From Nicotiana tabacum (taxonomy: Eukaryota > Streptophyta > Magnoliopsida > Solanales > Solanaceae), in the NCBI RefSeq assembly GCF_000715075.1, contig NC_134085.1, positions 135,050,060 to 135,114,059 on the forward strand: a stretch of DNA of 64,000 nucleotides, read 5' to 3'. Of this stretch, positions 10,517 to 22,462 are shown piece after piece. Numbering within the stretch: position 1 is the stretch's first letter; each line of letters opens with the position of its first letter. Both the position numbers and the translations under genes were made by a program. The notes under the pieces are model-generated. The model ran no database searches and was not told where the DNA came from. It saw only the letters and a program-made list of their open reading frames with translations.

Positions 10517-11142
10517 CAAATTGAAATGGAGCCAACTGCTATGACGGCGTTATTAAGATGGCCAACAAGGAGGATAATACTCATCATATACCAGACCTCA
10601 AGGCATAACATAACAGCTGAAGCAATGGAAAGTCTAACAAATGCCCAAATCTCATTAAACGCCGCCCACGATAATCCCTTCCACCCATCCTTACACCAAC
10701 CAACAACATAACCAAGCTGAGCTATAGCAGTAAGCCAACTGGTAAGATCAAATGCTATAGCAGCACCAGTGGTTCCCCATCCAAATGTATAAATAAAGAG
10801 CCAAAGAAATAGTGCGTGAACCAGCAAAGCCGCGAACCCAATCCCAGCAAGCACATCCACTTTGCTCTGAGCTGGAAGAAATTTAGAGGTCGGGAAATTG
10901 ATGGCAAGTGAAAACACTTGTAGGATGATTAACATAGTGTATCTTCCAGCGAGCTTCGCAATTGCAATTTCTTGGCCCAGCAATTCGAGAACTGGAGTTG
11001 CGAATAAGTAAATGGGCAAGAGAATGACACAAGTTGCTAGTAGAATTATGATGGAGCGTTGCATGTAAACACCTAGCATGTGTACTTGCCCTGCTCCATA
11101 CGCCTGTCCACATAGTGTCTCCAGGGCACTTCCCATTCCCAT
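10517..11142 (-). pseudogene. MATE exon 2
   Basis: This 626-nt exon encodes helices 3 to 7: GMGSALETLCGQAYGAGQVH, ATPVLELLGQE, SLAINFPTSKFLPAQSKV, WLFIYTFGWGTTGAAIAFD, GWCKDGWKGLSWAAFNEIW and NAVIAVGSISI. It is fully open. The acceptor is TTTTTCAG before ATGGGAATGGG and the donor is TTTG|GTGAGT. The sequence is close to the plant consensus for the family, so this part was under selection until recently. Confidence 0.92.
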
Positions 11143-11661
11143 CTGAAAAATATATGGAAACGATATTATTCAATCGATAAAGTATATGACTATATAAATC
11201 CTCCATGTTCCTTCTGTCGAATTCATCTTAATAATATAATCCAAATAATTTGTCTTATAAGGTAAATAAAAGTTGCTGTACAACTAGGCCTTTTAATACA
11301 TTTATCTCTACATACTAGTCCAACTAAATGAAATGAATTGTCGTAGAATCCCGAACGCTAACTCATAAAATTCAAATCCTGCCTCCACCTTTGACTGGAC
11401 AACAATTAAGACGTAAGTCTACATTAGACATGGCAAAACTATCCTATAAGCTCCAACTACTATGGCACCGAATTTAAAATTTTATACTGATTTTTGAGAT
11501 GGGCTCAAGGATTGAGATTGACAATAAGTTACTTTCCAAGATTTGCATTAATGTATATGCTACTACAGCACTATCACTTTATCGACAATCTTTTTCTCTT
11601 CTAATGTTTTATCAAAATGTAGTAAGTTTAAGTTAGATAAGAAGGGAAACAGAGAGCAAAC
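11143..11661 (-). other. MATE intron 1
   Basis: An AT-rich intron of ordinary appearance between the ATG|GTTTGC donor (11660-11661) and the exon 2 acceptor. No gene or repeat is recognised. Confidence 0.75.
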
Positions 11662-11919
11662 CATGAAGCCAAAAGAGAAGGTACTGATGACAGTCTCAGC
11701 AATAGAAATAGCAGAGAGCTCAATATTTCCAAGATGTCCTACAAAAATATTGGTAAGGGAATTGACTCCATATTGGCATATTATTTTGAAGGCTATTGGA
11801 CCTCCTATCCTCCACAGCTTGACTGTCTCAATGCAGAAAATTGCCCACCAATCTTTAAAACTTTTTGCCGGCCGGTAGTCTCCGTCGGCGCCGACTAGAT
11901 GGTTGTGGTCGCTGGAGTA
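11662..11919 (-). pseudogene. MATE exon 1, downstream part
   Basis: It encodes YSSDHNHLVGADGDYRPAKS, the first helices (GGPIAFKIICQYGVNSLTNI) and ELSAISIAETVISTFSFGFM. It begins in the GAGTA target copy at 11915-11919, where the retrotransposon pair entered. With the 29-nt piece at 33627-33655, and counting GAGTA once, exon 1 is 282 nt, exactly 94 codons and open. A fused ATG in the neighbouring LTR at 11950-11952 is in frame with it. Confidence 0.92.
11915..11919. repeat. Target-site duplication GAGTA, left copy
   Basis: GAGTA here equals GAGTA at 33627-33631, directly beyond the other outer LTR end. Two extra bases (TG, 11920-11921) lie between this copy and the LTR edge at 11922. Both copies correspond to one TACTC in the MATE coding strand. 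Confidence 0.88.
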
Positions 11920-11921
11920 TG

Positions 11922-12483
11922 TGTTTAACCAAAAATCTGAGTCTTTGGTCAAAGCTAGAAAGAAATTCAGGTTACTGATAATCAGGAGACGAAAATAAAA
12001 TATTTTTGAGAATGATGGTAAAACAGTAAATAATTTTGTATTTCAGTAAGATCTCAATCGTATTTCGTGTCCCTACAGATGTTGAGTCTTTCCCCTTTTA
12101 TAGTTGATTCTAGGAGAAGATATAATGTGTTTGTCTTAATGAGGCAATTATGAGCAATAAATGATATTTAAAAGAAACGTTACACAATCATTTCTATTTA
12201 ATTCAGATTCTCTAACATATTTGACATTTAATGCTGTATTTAAACTCTTTTACGTCATCGGATTCGTATCTTCAACTTCTTCTAATCTTTGATCTTTAAA
12301 CGACTCGAATAGGTACGAGACTCGTACCTACTTTAGTAACGGTCCACACCTATGTTGCTTTCTTTTCCCCCTATCTGTTGTCGCCCGTGCCTCTTGGCTA
12401 TTTATTGCGTTTTGACCTTTTGACCAGTCCACGTGTCATGACACGTCATCTTCAATATTCAGACTCAGTTTTTTCCCAATACA
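11922..12483 (-). mobile_element. 3' LTR of element A
   Basis: 562 bp, TGTTTAACC...CCCAATACA on the plus strand (LTR termini TG...CA). A TATAAAAG box is on the minus strand at 12095-12102. The U5 end adjoins MATE exon 1 in the same orientation, so this LTR could drive a fused transcript. Confidence 0.92.
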
Positions 12484-12502
12484 GATAGTCCCCCCACTTT
12501 CC
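12484..12502 (-). promoter_or_regulatory. Polypurine tract of element A
   Basis: On the minus strand GGAAAGTGGGGGGACTATC immediately precedes the 3' LTR start TGTATTGGG. This is the expected place and composition for the plus-strand primer. Confidence 0.8.
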
Positions 12503-12866
12503 ATTTATTTATCCATTAAATATTTGGGAAGTGGACCTTCACAAAAAGGGAATTTTTTGTTGTAATCAATGCTATGACAGTACTGACGCCCCAGTTGTCT
12601 TTTCTATTTAATGCTCTGCACACGTGTCACCTTCCGATTGGTTTTGTAATTCTGCAGCCTTTTTCCAAGGTTTATTCATCCCTTATATTCACGAAGCGAT
12701 AGTTGCCTTTATTATAGGCTTTCCATCATTACACTTCTTTGCTTGACGGTTGCTATTATATACATATATATCCTTTTTCCCTTTGTCCTTTTCTTCATAA
12801 ACCCTTAACAGATCCTTTACTCTTTATTTCTACTCCTTTCTCCTTGAGTTCATCCTTTTCTCTGCA

Positions 12867-15731
12867 ATGGCATCTCCGAATCCTAACCCTAAAAGAATCC
12901 CAATTCTTGATAGCTTCCCCAATGCCCCTTTAAGACATAGAAGAGGAAGAGGTGGCAGGCTTCGTAGCCTAGGATCCGTTCGTGGTGGTGCCTCTGGTTC
13001 TGTCAAGCCTTCTTCTAGCTCCGGTACTATTTCCAGAGGTTCTATCACTAAGAAATCTTCCTCTAAAGGTAAAGAACTTCCTGAGCCTCTTCAAGAGCCT
13101 TTAGTTGAGGAAATAGTACCCAACGACCTATCTTTTGAGAATGATAGGAAATCTCTTTGTGAGCAAGTTGTCAATTTAGAGAAAGCTGACACTTTCCCTT
13201 CTTTAATCACTGAACCTTTGGTTTCTTTTGTTCGAAAAGATTGCAACTGGAGAAGTGATTTTCGTATAGTAATCCCTAATCCAAATCAAAGAATATCTTC
13301 TTTTAGGATTGGATTTTCTTTTGTTTATACTTACCCCTTCACTTTGGGATTTATTCCTGCTATTGACCCAGTCATACTTGATTTCTGTCATTTTTTCAAA
13401 ATTTGTTTGGGACAAATTGGTCCCCTTGTATGGAGAACAGTGGCTTGTTTGAGGTATTTATCTGTTAAAGCCGGTGTTGATTTTTCCTTTCCCCACCTTA
13501 TTCATCTTTACCACCCCAAGTTATTTCGCAATGGAGTTTTTACTCTAACTACAAGAAGTAAAAGGGTCTTAGTAAGCCCTGAAGATGACAAGGACTGCGG
13601 GTGGTACACTCGTTATGTTGCGGTACGCACAGTTGATTTGGTAGGTAAAACAAATATCCCCTTCCCTGAGAAGTGGAACTTTGCACGTAAGTTTTTTTTT
13701 ACTTACCGTTCTTACCTCTTAAGAATTTCAACTTCTTTTCTAATTTCATCCTTTTTTGCTTTTCTATAGCAACCATGGGAGATGTGGAACCCGTTCCTAA
13801 TTCCTGTGGTTGGGTAAATTTAATCATGAAAGCTGTGCCTATGGAGGCGATAACGTGGAAATCCATTTCCAATTTACATGGTTGGAAAGTGAAAACTCAC
13901 GGTATGCATCTCTTTATCATTTTTCGTATGACAAGTCCTTTATTTTTTCTAACTTTTTTTTTAAATCCTTCTTTTTGTCAGGATTTGTTATTCGAGGAAT
14001 GACAACGAAGTGGCTACTGCCCTTCGAGCCTCTTCTGGTACTTCTCTTTCTGTGGAGAGAACTCAAACTAGGCTGTCAAAGAGGAAAGTTGTAGAAAAAG
14101 ATTCTGAGGACGATGAAGACGAAGACACCTCTTTGATAGCTAGACCAAGAGCCAGGAGACGCATAGTTTCCGAGAATGAAGTTGAAGTTACCCCTATTTG
14201 TGCCTCTCTTACTGAACCTGTTCACATTCCCTCTGAAGATGAAACCACTCCGAGGGACACCAACGAATCTATTCATCGTCTCTTCGTTGGTGGTTTTGAA
14301 AGTGGAGAACTAGGTCCAGTTTTAGATGAAGTTCCTCTTTCTTCTTCTGTTCCCATTCCTTCTTCTTCTGCTTCCTTACCTACTTCTGCTCCCTTACCTG
14401 CTTCGAGTCCTATGACTCCTGTTATTTTCACTTCTTCTACCACTCTTCCTTCTATAGCTCCCCCTTCCTCTGTTCAATATGCAGAGGAGGGTTCTAGTAG
14501 TAGAAGCTTGGCTATGAGGAGCGTTACGCTTGAAGTTCCTGCTAACAACAACCTTTTAAGGAAGTCTGGTGGAGCAGATGACCGGCTTAGGCCTTTGATT
14601 GGAGATATTGAGAAGAAGAAGATGGACAACCATAGCTGCTTAACTTTGATGAATGACATTGTTCATTCTACTTTGAAGGTATTCTTCCTTCACTTACTAA
14701 CAAGTTTTTTTAAAAAAAAATTATTATTTCTATGAATTGTCACTGCAGGCTAACCTCATTGGTACAGAATTGATGGGAAGAATTTCCCTTCTAGAAAAGA
14801 AAGCCCGTGAGTCTGAAAAGTCTATCCACGAGGCTGAGTAAATAGCCAGGGGATCACACTAGAAGCAGCAAATTGGAAAGAGTAGTTTGAGAATGCTCAG
14901 GGAACTATAGAAGAATTGCTAGAGAGTAGAAATCTCCTGGAGCAACAAAAGCGAGGTCTGACTTCTGAGCTAGCAGTTGCCAAGGCTTCTTCAAGCCAAT
15001 TTGAGAAAGATAAAGAGTGCCTTGAGTGTTCATTTTCAGAAAAACTATCAAATTGTAGTGAAGAGATCAGAGAACTTAAGGTACTCTTGGCCAAGAAAGA
15101 AGAGTATGCAGGAGAGTTAGTGCAAAGCTTGACTCAAGCTCAAGCTGATTTAAAAATCTCTTCTGATAAGGTACGTACCTTAGAGAGTTCTCATGCCTCC
15201 CTTGAAGCATCCTTTGAATCCTCTTTAGCTGAAAACCAAGTGTTAAAGAATGATTTTGCTATGTGGGAAAGGGAGTATGAACTTCTTGAGGAGAATTTTA
15301 ACATAGAGGTGAGTTGGGCTTTTCTAAACTCTCGTCGTGATGCTTTAATAGAGGCCAGTCAAGAAAACTTTGATTTAAACTCAGAGTTGGCCAAAGTTTT
15401 AGAGACCATTGAGAGAACCCAACAACCACTTGACTTTCCCTCTCCGTCAATTGAAGCTCCCGTGGCTGAAGAACCTTTAAATGAAGAAGCCGTTGCTATG
15501 GCAGTTGAAGTTGAAAATGTTGCAATTCCAGCTTCAGAGGGTGAAACTTCTATGACTCAGTCTGTGGAAGTTGAAGCTTCCGTGACTCTTGCTTCCCTCG
15601 TTGATCCTAACATTTCAAGCTCAGCTGAAACCGTTCCTGTTGCTGCTTCTTCAGAAGTTGCCAAAGTGTCTGTGGCTGAAAGTGAAATTAATATTGCAAC
15701 TTCTGATGTGCTAACCCCTTCAATTGGATGA
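12867..15731 (+). pseudogene. Antisense extra ORF of element A, four-exon structure, coiled-coil protein
   Basis: It runs opposite to A's gag-pol. Predicted exons: 12867-13686, 13770-13901, 13982-14678 and 14749-15731, each with GT/AG borders. Exon 1 encodes a Pro/Arg/Ser-rich start (MASPNPNPKR) then a folded domain (IGFSFVYTYPFTLGF, ICLGQIGPLVWRTVACL). Exon 3 is acidic and Ser-rich. Exon 4 is a long coiled coil rich in Glu, Leu and Lys with an Ala/Val/Glu/Pro-rich tail ending at 15731. A frame conflict in exon 3 near 14000 and a TAA near 14838 show it is broken. The same gene occurs in elements B and D. Additional ORFs of this kind are known in Tat-lineage elements; the function is unknown. 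Confidence 0.72.
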
Positions 15732-16808
15732 TGGTTTTATCCCTTAGTTTTTAAAGGATTTTTTGGTGAAAGTCCCCAGTTATCATAATGGGGCACTTGT
15801 ATAAACTTTTATTGACTAAGTTTCTACTTAGTCTTTTTAATTATATTAAGAAGTTTTGTTAGTACTCCAATGTGTTCTATTCTTGCCTTTTCCTTACTTA
15901 TTTAGGACTTATAGAATAGTTTAGCATTTTTATCCTTTGAAAATGCTTTATGATTCTTCTCATGACTTATTAACATGAGGTTTATAAAAGAGGGCCCTTT
16001 TATTTTATCGACACTTAATGAAGAAGACGTCTCAACTTCACAATGGTGTTATAATACGATGAAAGAAATAGGAATACACATGTTTTGTATGAAACAACTT
16101 TGACAAGTTTTATTCATGAACTTTAACAAGTTTTTTGACTATTACATGTATTAAAATACATCTATAACTTCCTCGTAACTGTTTTTCTTGTAACAGATTT
16201 TTACATAATATAAAATAAACAAGGTTTTTCTTCATAACCTGTTTCAGTACATAGTCATGACCCTATCTTTATATGAAGAGTTTGAGAGGTGACTTCGTTT
16301 ATGAGTTTGAGAGATGACTCTGTTGTTCTCATAGGAAAAACATTATGATGAATGTCTTGTGTTTGTTGAACACGATGATGAATGCTGAAGACTTCGTAAC
16401 TTTTTCTCAACACTTGCCTCTTTGTGGCCGACTTTTGTTCGATATTCATATCTGTTTTTCTACACATATCTATGTATAATATGTAGTCCCCCAAGTGTTT
16501 GAGCGGTGAAATATGAAGCCTCGAGCACTTGTTTATTTCTTTCAATTTGGTCCTTTTCCTGAAACAGAAAAATATACGGGACTCGGAGGTGCGATTATAG
16601 ATGAAGACTGCCTAACTCGTGTGTATTTTCATCAGATTAATTGTAACCCTAGGCTGGGAATTTTAGAATACTCCATTTTACCTTGCAGGTCGTGACTCAT
16701 CATTTGGCACGAGTTAGGGTTTTTTCCTAGCATCTAAAATCGTTAGTAAAACTTTAATAATTCAAAAGAAAAATTTTAACATGGCGATACCTGACAGTGG
16801 GTACTTTC
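15732..16808. other. Spacer between antisense ORF and pol of element A
   Basis: AT-rich DNA of about 1.1 kb separating the convergent 3' ends of the antisense ORF and pol. A similar stretch exists in element B (29175-30281). No gene is seen. Confidence 0.7.
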
Positions 16809-19800
16809 TCAGAAGTAATATCTCTTTAAATGGACGGCATTCCAATGTGAGAGTAAAACTTTGCCGTCCATTGTCTCCAACTCGTATGCTCCTTTTCCCG
16901 CAATGTCACGAACTATGTATGGTCCTTCCCACGTTGGACTTAGCTTTCCTGAATTAGCAGCCTTTGCATATTGGAACACCTTTTTAAGCACGAAGTCCCT
17001 AATTTTGAAAAATCTGAGGCGTGCTTTCCTATTGTAATATCATTCAATTACTTGCTTTTGTGCTGCCATTCTTATCAATGCAGTTTCTCTTCTTCCTTCA
17101 AGCAAATCAAGGTTGACCCGCATCTCTTCATCATTAGATTCCTCCGTTGCCCGAACGTACCGTGTGCTTGGTTCACCTATTTCAACTGGAATTAAGGCTT
17201 CCGCACCATAAACCATTGAAAATGGTGTTTCTCCAGTGCTTGTTTTTGTCGTTGTACGATAAGCCCATAATACTCCAGGTAATACCTCAGACCAATTACC
17301 TTTTGAATCCTGTAACCTGTTCTTCAAGTTGTTGATAATGACTTTGTTAATGGATTCCGCTTGTCCATTACCCACTGGATGGTATGGCGTAGACATTATC
17401 CTTTTAATTTGCCAACTTTGAAAAAATTCTGTGATTTGAGCTCCTATGAATTGTGGTCCATTGTCACACACAATCTCCTTTGGTGCTCCAAAACGGCATA
17501 TTATATTTCGCCATATGAAGTCTTTAACTTCCTTCTCTCGTACCTGTTTAAATGTTCCTGCTTCTACCCATTTAATGAAATAATCTGTGAGTACAATTAG
17601 AAACTTTACCTGACCTTTTGCTTGTGGAAGTGGACTTACGATATCCATTCCCCATTTCATAAAGGGCCACGGGGCTATAACTGGGTGTAGTAACTCAGTT
17701 GGTCTGTGCATATTATTGCCGTATCTTTGACATTTATCACATTTGGACACAAAACTATTTGCCTCGTCTTCCATCTTAGGCCAATAATATCCTGCTCGAA
17801 TCAATGTTCTTACCAGCGACCTTCCCCCTGCGTGATTTCCACAATGTCCTTCGTGCACTTCCCTCATCACATATTCTGTTTGAGAGGGTCCGAGACACCG
17901 TGCTAGTGGTCCACCGAACATCTTTCGATAAAGATTTCCTTGATACAAACAATATCGAGCGGCTTTTTTGCGAAGCGCGTGAGCCTTCCCTTTGTCAATA
18001 GACACGGTTCCATGCTATAAAAAAACAATAATTTCGTTTCTCTAATCCCATGTTAGATGATTAAAATTTACCTCATTCTTATCAGGTTCGAGAACGGAAT
18101 GAAATAAATGTATGACTGAAGCATTTGCGTCGTTTGCTACGTCAGCTGCAGATGCGAGATTAGCTAAAGCATCTGCCTCCACATTCTCATCTCTTGGGAT
18201 CTGCATTACCTTCCAAGTTTGGAATTGCTTAATTAGTTCTCGTACCTTTTCGAGATATTCTTGCATTCGAGTTTCCCTGGCTGTATAAGTCCCCAGCATT
18301 TGATTGACCACGAGTTGAGAATCACTCTTGATTATAATTTGTGTTATGCCGAGTTCTCTTGCCAATTCCAAACCTGCAATTACAGCTTCGTACTCTGCTT
18401 CATTGTTAGTTATAAAATGATATTTTATAGCTTGCCTAATAATTTCACCCGTAGGTGGTATGAGAACTATACCCAGACCTGCTCCTTTTATATTAGATGA
18501 ACCATCAATGAATAAAATCCAAGTCCCCGGGTTTACACCATTAAAAACTTGTAATTCTTTTTATGCTTCTAAATGCATCCCCTGACTAAAATCAGCCACG
18601 AAATCAGCTAGTACTTGAGATTTTATAGCGGTCCTGGGTTGATAAATGATTTTGTATTTACTTAGTTCTATAGCCCATTTTGCTAATCTTCCTGACAGTT
18701 CATGTTTATGCAAAATGTTTTGAAGCGGAAAAGCAGTAACTACAATAATGGGATGACATTGAAAATAAGGTCTTAATTTTCTAGATGCCATGATCAAAGA
18801 TAATGCTAACTTTTCTAGCTGTGGGTATCGTGTCTCAGCATCTAATAAGGACTTACTTACATAATAAATAGGAGATTATTTACCTTGGTCCTCCCGGACT
18901 AAAACAACACTTACCGCAACTTCAGATACAACCAGATAGATGAGAAGCTTTTCTCCCACCTTTGGTTTTGCCAATAACGGTGGTTTTGACAAATAAGCTT
19001 TCAAATTTCTAAGGGCTTGTTGACAATCTTCATTCCATTCAAAATGATCTTGCTTTTTGAGTGCAGAGAAAAACTTAAAATACTTTTCTAAGGATTTGAA
19101 AATAAATCTCCCCAAAGCTGCAATTCTTCCTGTTAATCTTTGAACTTCCTTTTTATTAGTAAGGATATCAGGGATTTCTTCTATTGCTTTGATTTGAGAA
19201 GGATTTACCTCAATACCACGGTTAGAAACAAGAAAACCCAAAAACTTACCTGATGCAACTCCAAATGCACATTTTTCTGGGTTGAGTTTCATATTAAATT
19301 TTCGCAAAATTTCAAATGTAACAGATAGATGAGAAATATGATCATGAGACTGCTGGGTTTTGACGAGCATATCGTCTATATATACCTCCATTGTTTTTCC
19401 TAAATATTCTTGGAACATTTTGGTAACCAACCTTTGATAGGTTGCCCCAGCATTTTTGAGACCAAAAGGCATTACTTTATAACAGTAAGCCCCCCTGTCT
19501 GTAATGAAAGAAGTTTTTTCTTCATCACTAGGGTCCATTTTAATTTGGTTGTACCCTGAATATGCATCAAAAAAACTTAGAAGTTCATGTCCTGCAGTTG
19601 CATCGATTAACTGATCTATATGTGGTAAAGGAAAAGAATCTTTTGGACAAGCTTTATTAAGATCTGCATAATCTACATAGACTCGCCACTTACCATTTAT
19701 CTTAGGTACAACAACTGTGTTGGCTAACCAATTAGGGTACTTTACCTCGCGGATTGACCCAATTTTTAATAGCTTTTGGACCTCATCTTGAATCACCTGG

Positions 19801-20030
19801 TTTTTGAAAGCCCCTTGCTTTCTTTTCTTTTGCTTTATTGGTGTAAAGGATGGGTCTTCATTTAATTTATGAGTCATCACATCCGGTGGTATCCCTGTCA
19901 TGTCAGCATGGGACCAAGCAAAACAGTCCACGTTAGATTTTAGAAATTCAATTAACATACCTCGCATGTTTGAGTTTAAATTAGCTCTAACATAAACTTT
20001 CCGTTCAGGCCATTGCTCAAATAATATCAC
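16809..20030 (-). pseudogene. Pol of element A: RT, RNase H, integrase with in-frame stops
   Basis: One frame runs from about 20160 to 16809. RT: WRVYVDYADLNKACPKDSFP, FGLKNAGATYQR, YIDD box. Then comes a first RNase H, an extra RNase H-like segment (NNEAEYEA; LVVNQMLGTY) and integrase with HHCC finger (CDKCQRYGNN) and DDE core (GMDIVSPLP, CDNGPQFIG, GNGQAESINK). It ends GPYIVRD...LKRYYF. It is interrupted only by stops in the same frame: at 18876, 18561, 18042, near 18015, and 17040. No frameshift was noticed, so decay is by point mutation. The first ATG shown is not necessarily the true start; gag-pro lies in the same frame upstream. Confidence 0.92.
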
Positions 20031-20171
20031 AGCCTCGAGTTCTTCGATGGTTGTTTTGATATTTTCATTCTCCTCAGGTTCTTGAATTGTATCAGGTCTC
20101 GAGTCTAAATCCGTTTTCTCTCGCTCAGTTGAGGTTTGATTGCTGAGACCTTCAACTGTTTCCTATAATTA

Positions 20172-22412
20172 CTATTTTTCTTTATTTACGGTGCTCGTAT
20201 CTGTTACATTATTGATACTCCTCGCTGTTTGTTGATCCCCTCGAATTTGACAAATACCCCACGGTGATGAAAATTTAATAACTTGATGTAGAGTTGACGG
20301 AACAACATCCATATCATGGATCCAAGGCCTTCCCATGATCATATTGTAGGCCATTTCCATATCAACTACCTGAAATTTAGTTTCTTTAACAACACCTGCA
20401 GCAAAAGTTGTTAGAATTACCTCTCCTTTTGTTACCTCACTTAAATTGTCGAAGCCTGACAAGGTATGCGCCTTGGGTATCATTTTGTCTTCAGCTTGCA
20501 TTTCACGTAATACCCTTAGTAGTATAATATTTACGAAACTCCCTGGATCAATCAAAACTCGTTTAACATTAGTATCATGTACAAGTAAAGATATTACCAG
20601 TGCGTCATTATGTGGGGTTATCACTCCTTCGGTATCTGCATCATCGAATGAAATACTTTCATTTTCTAAAACCTGTCGTACCCGTTTCCCATGTGTAATT
20701 GTTACTTTAGAAACCTTGTTGGAAACTGTGTAGGTTATGCCGTGAATATCTTCTCCCCCACTTATCACATTTACTGTTCTCTTGGGTGAAGGAGGCTTTG
20801 GTGGCTCTTGCCTATTTTTCATATAGGCTTGTTTACCTTTTTCACTAAATAACTCAGTGAGGTACCCTTGCTTCAATAGATGATCCACTTCACTCTTCAA
20901 GAATCTACATTCTGAAGTTTTGTGCCCGTGATCATTGTGGAATTCGCACCAATGATCTGGATTGCGTCTATTTGGATTTGACCACATCTCTTTTGGCCAT
21001 CGTACCTTATCTCCCATTCTTCTTAAAACAACCATGAGCTCGGAGGTAGTGACATTAAAGTTATATCCGCCGAACCTTGCCTTTAAACTTCTGTCATCAT
21101 CTCGTGACTCTTGTCTGTTCTGATCATTTCTGAATCTTGATGAAGAACCAGATTCCCTGTTCCTCGATTTTTGATCATATTGCTGGCTATCTTGTTTTGA
21201 CCGTGAGTCTTTTCCTGCGGGTCCCATATATGGATCGTACCTATTTTTACCTGATCTTTTTTCGGTTTCTGATCTTCTGGAACCGCCCCATTCTTCATGA
21301 TGAAACTTAGGTACGGTATCTTCTTCAATTCGCAACTTCGTACTGTACCTGTTGTAAACATCATTCCACGTGGTTGCAGGGAATTCTCGAAGGCTTTCTT
21401 TGAGTCTTCTCGTGGCTTCAGAACTTTTGTCATTTAAATTACTTGCAAAAGCTATTGCAGCCCAGTTGTCAGACACACGGGGTAGAGTCATTCTTTCACG
21501 CTGGAATCTATCAACAAAGTCTCTGAGCAACTCTGAATCTCCTTGTTTGATTTTGAAAATATCTTCCATTCTTTTCTCAACCCTTTGTGTTCCCGAATGT
21601 GCTTTAATAAAAGAATCTGCAAGCTCAACAAAAGAATTTATAGAATTTTCAGATAAAAGAGAATACCAGGTTAATGCACCCTTGGTGAGTGTTTCTCCAA
21701 ATTTCTTGACCAGTGCTGATTCAATTTCTTGTTTGGTCAAGTCGTTGCCTTTTACGCATGTTGTAAATGCAGTCACGTGGTCACGTGGGTCTGTAGTACC
21801 ATCATATTTTAGGATGTCAGGCATTTTGAACTTTTTCGGAATTGGAAGGGGAGCAGCACTTGGCTTCCAAGGTTGTTGTGAGTATTTGTCCATGTCAACT
21901 CCTTTTATTACAGGCGGAACTCCAGGGATTTGCTCAATACGTTCATTTTGTTCCTTAATCTGTTTCTGCAAGGTTAGTACTAAATTTTGCAAATAGAAAT
22001 TATTTGAATTACCTGGTTCCCCTTCCTGTGGTTCACTGGTGGTTCCTCCATTTCCAGAATTAACAAGACCAGAACGGGGATTCTCCAATGTATTATTATT
22101 AGGAGTTGGTGTGGGTGGTGCGGCAGGCAATCGACTAACTAGAGCCTGAAGAGCTTTGCCGACCTGTGCATCAATTAGCTTTTGTAAAACTTCATTTGTA
22201 CCACCTTCAAAGTGTTCAGATTGTTCTTGTTGATCAGCACGAGATTCAGGAGTGCCTTCACGAGATTGACGTGGTGAATTTTGAGGGGAGGGAACCACTT
22301 CAATGTTATGTAAATCTCCTTGATTTTGATGGATTTGATTTTCAGGGTTTCCCAAAATGTTTTCATTGTTATTATTGGTGTTGTTGTTTGACATGGTGAT
22401 AACAATGGACAA
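20172..22412 (-). CDS. Gag-protease polyprotein of element A (746 codons, open)
   Basis: This is the largest intact ORF of the window. Order: Asn/Gln-rich N-terminus (about 1-140), gag core (YDGTTDPRDHVTAF, KGALTWYSLL, LRDFVDRFQRERMTLP, about 190-370), Arg/Ser/Asp-rich linker, zinc-knuckle-like WCEFHNDHGHKTSEC (about 485-500) and an aspartic protease-like part (RVLIDPGSFVNIILLRVL, about 625). The protease has DPG where DSG/DTG is usual, so activity is doubtful. It ends in TAG followed closely by other stops, then pol continues in the same frame. Such a stop between gag-pro and pol is common in Tat-type elements, where readthrough or splicing is assumed. Which of the early ATGs (codons 1 or 7) is used is unknown. 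Confidence 0.88.
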   Translation of the reverse strand: MSIVITMSNNNTNNNNENILGNPENQIHQNQGDLHNIEVVPSPQNSPRQSREGTPESRADQQEQSEHFEGGTNEVLQKLIDAQVGKALQALVSRLPAAPPTPTPNNNTLENPRSGLVNSGNGGTTSEPQEGEPGNSNNFYLQNLVLTLQKQIKEQNERIEQIPGVPPVIKGVDMDKYSQQPWKPSAAPLPIPKKFKMPDILKYDGTTDPRDHVTAFTTCVKGNDLTKQEIESALVKKFGETLTKGALTWYSLLSENSINSFVELADSFIKAHSGTQRVEKRMEDIFKIKQGDSELLRDFVDRFQRERMTLPRVSDNWAAIAFASNLNDKSSEATRRLKESLREFPATTWNDVYNRYSTKLRIEEDTVPKFHHEEWGGSRRSETEKRSGKNRYDPYMGPAGKDSRSKQDSQQYDQKSRNRESGSSSRFRNDQNRQESRDDDRSLKARFGGYNFNVTTSELMVVLRRMGDKVRWPKEMWSNPNRRNPDHWCEFHNDHGHKTSECRFLKSEVDHLLKQGYLTELFSEKGKQAYMKNRQEPPKPPSPKRTVNVISGGEDIHGITYTVSNKVSKVTITHGKRVRQVLENESISFDDADTEGVITPHNDALVISLLVHDTNVKRVLIDPGSFVNIILLRVLREMQAEDKMIPKAHTLSGFDNLSEVTKGEVILTTFAAGVVKETKFQVVDMEMAYNMIMGRPWIHDMDVVPSTLHQVIKFSSPWGICQIRGDQQTARSINNVTDTSTVNKEK

Positions 22413-22440
22413 GATGTAGCTTAAAAGAAAAGATTATCAG

Positions 22441-22460
22441 ATTCCCGGTAACAGAACCAA
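22441..22460 (-). promoter_or_regulatory. Primer binding site region of element A
   Basis: On the minus strand, two bases after the LTR end, TTGGTTCTGTTACCGGGAAT. It aligns to the tRNA-Asp-type PBS TGGCGCCGTTGCCGGGGA with several changes. Either it is a mutated tRNA-Asp site or another tRNA is used. Confidence 0.65.
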
Positions 22461-22462
22461 TT

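Noticed and set aside
11563..11952. Reading 11952-11563 as a complete small MATE-like protein
   Set aside because: The first codons are LTR and the last ones are intron beyond a clear GT donor at 11660-11661; it is one exon of a broken gene.
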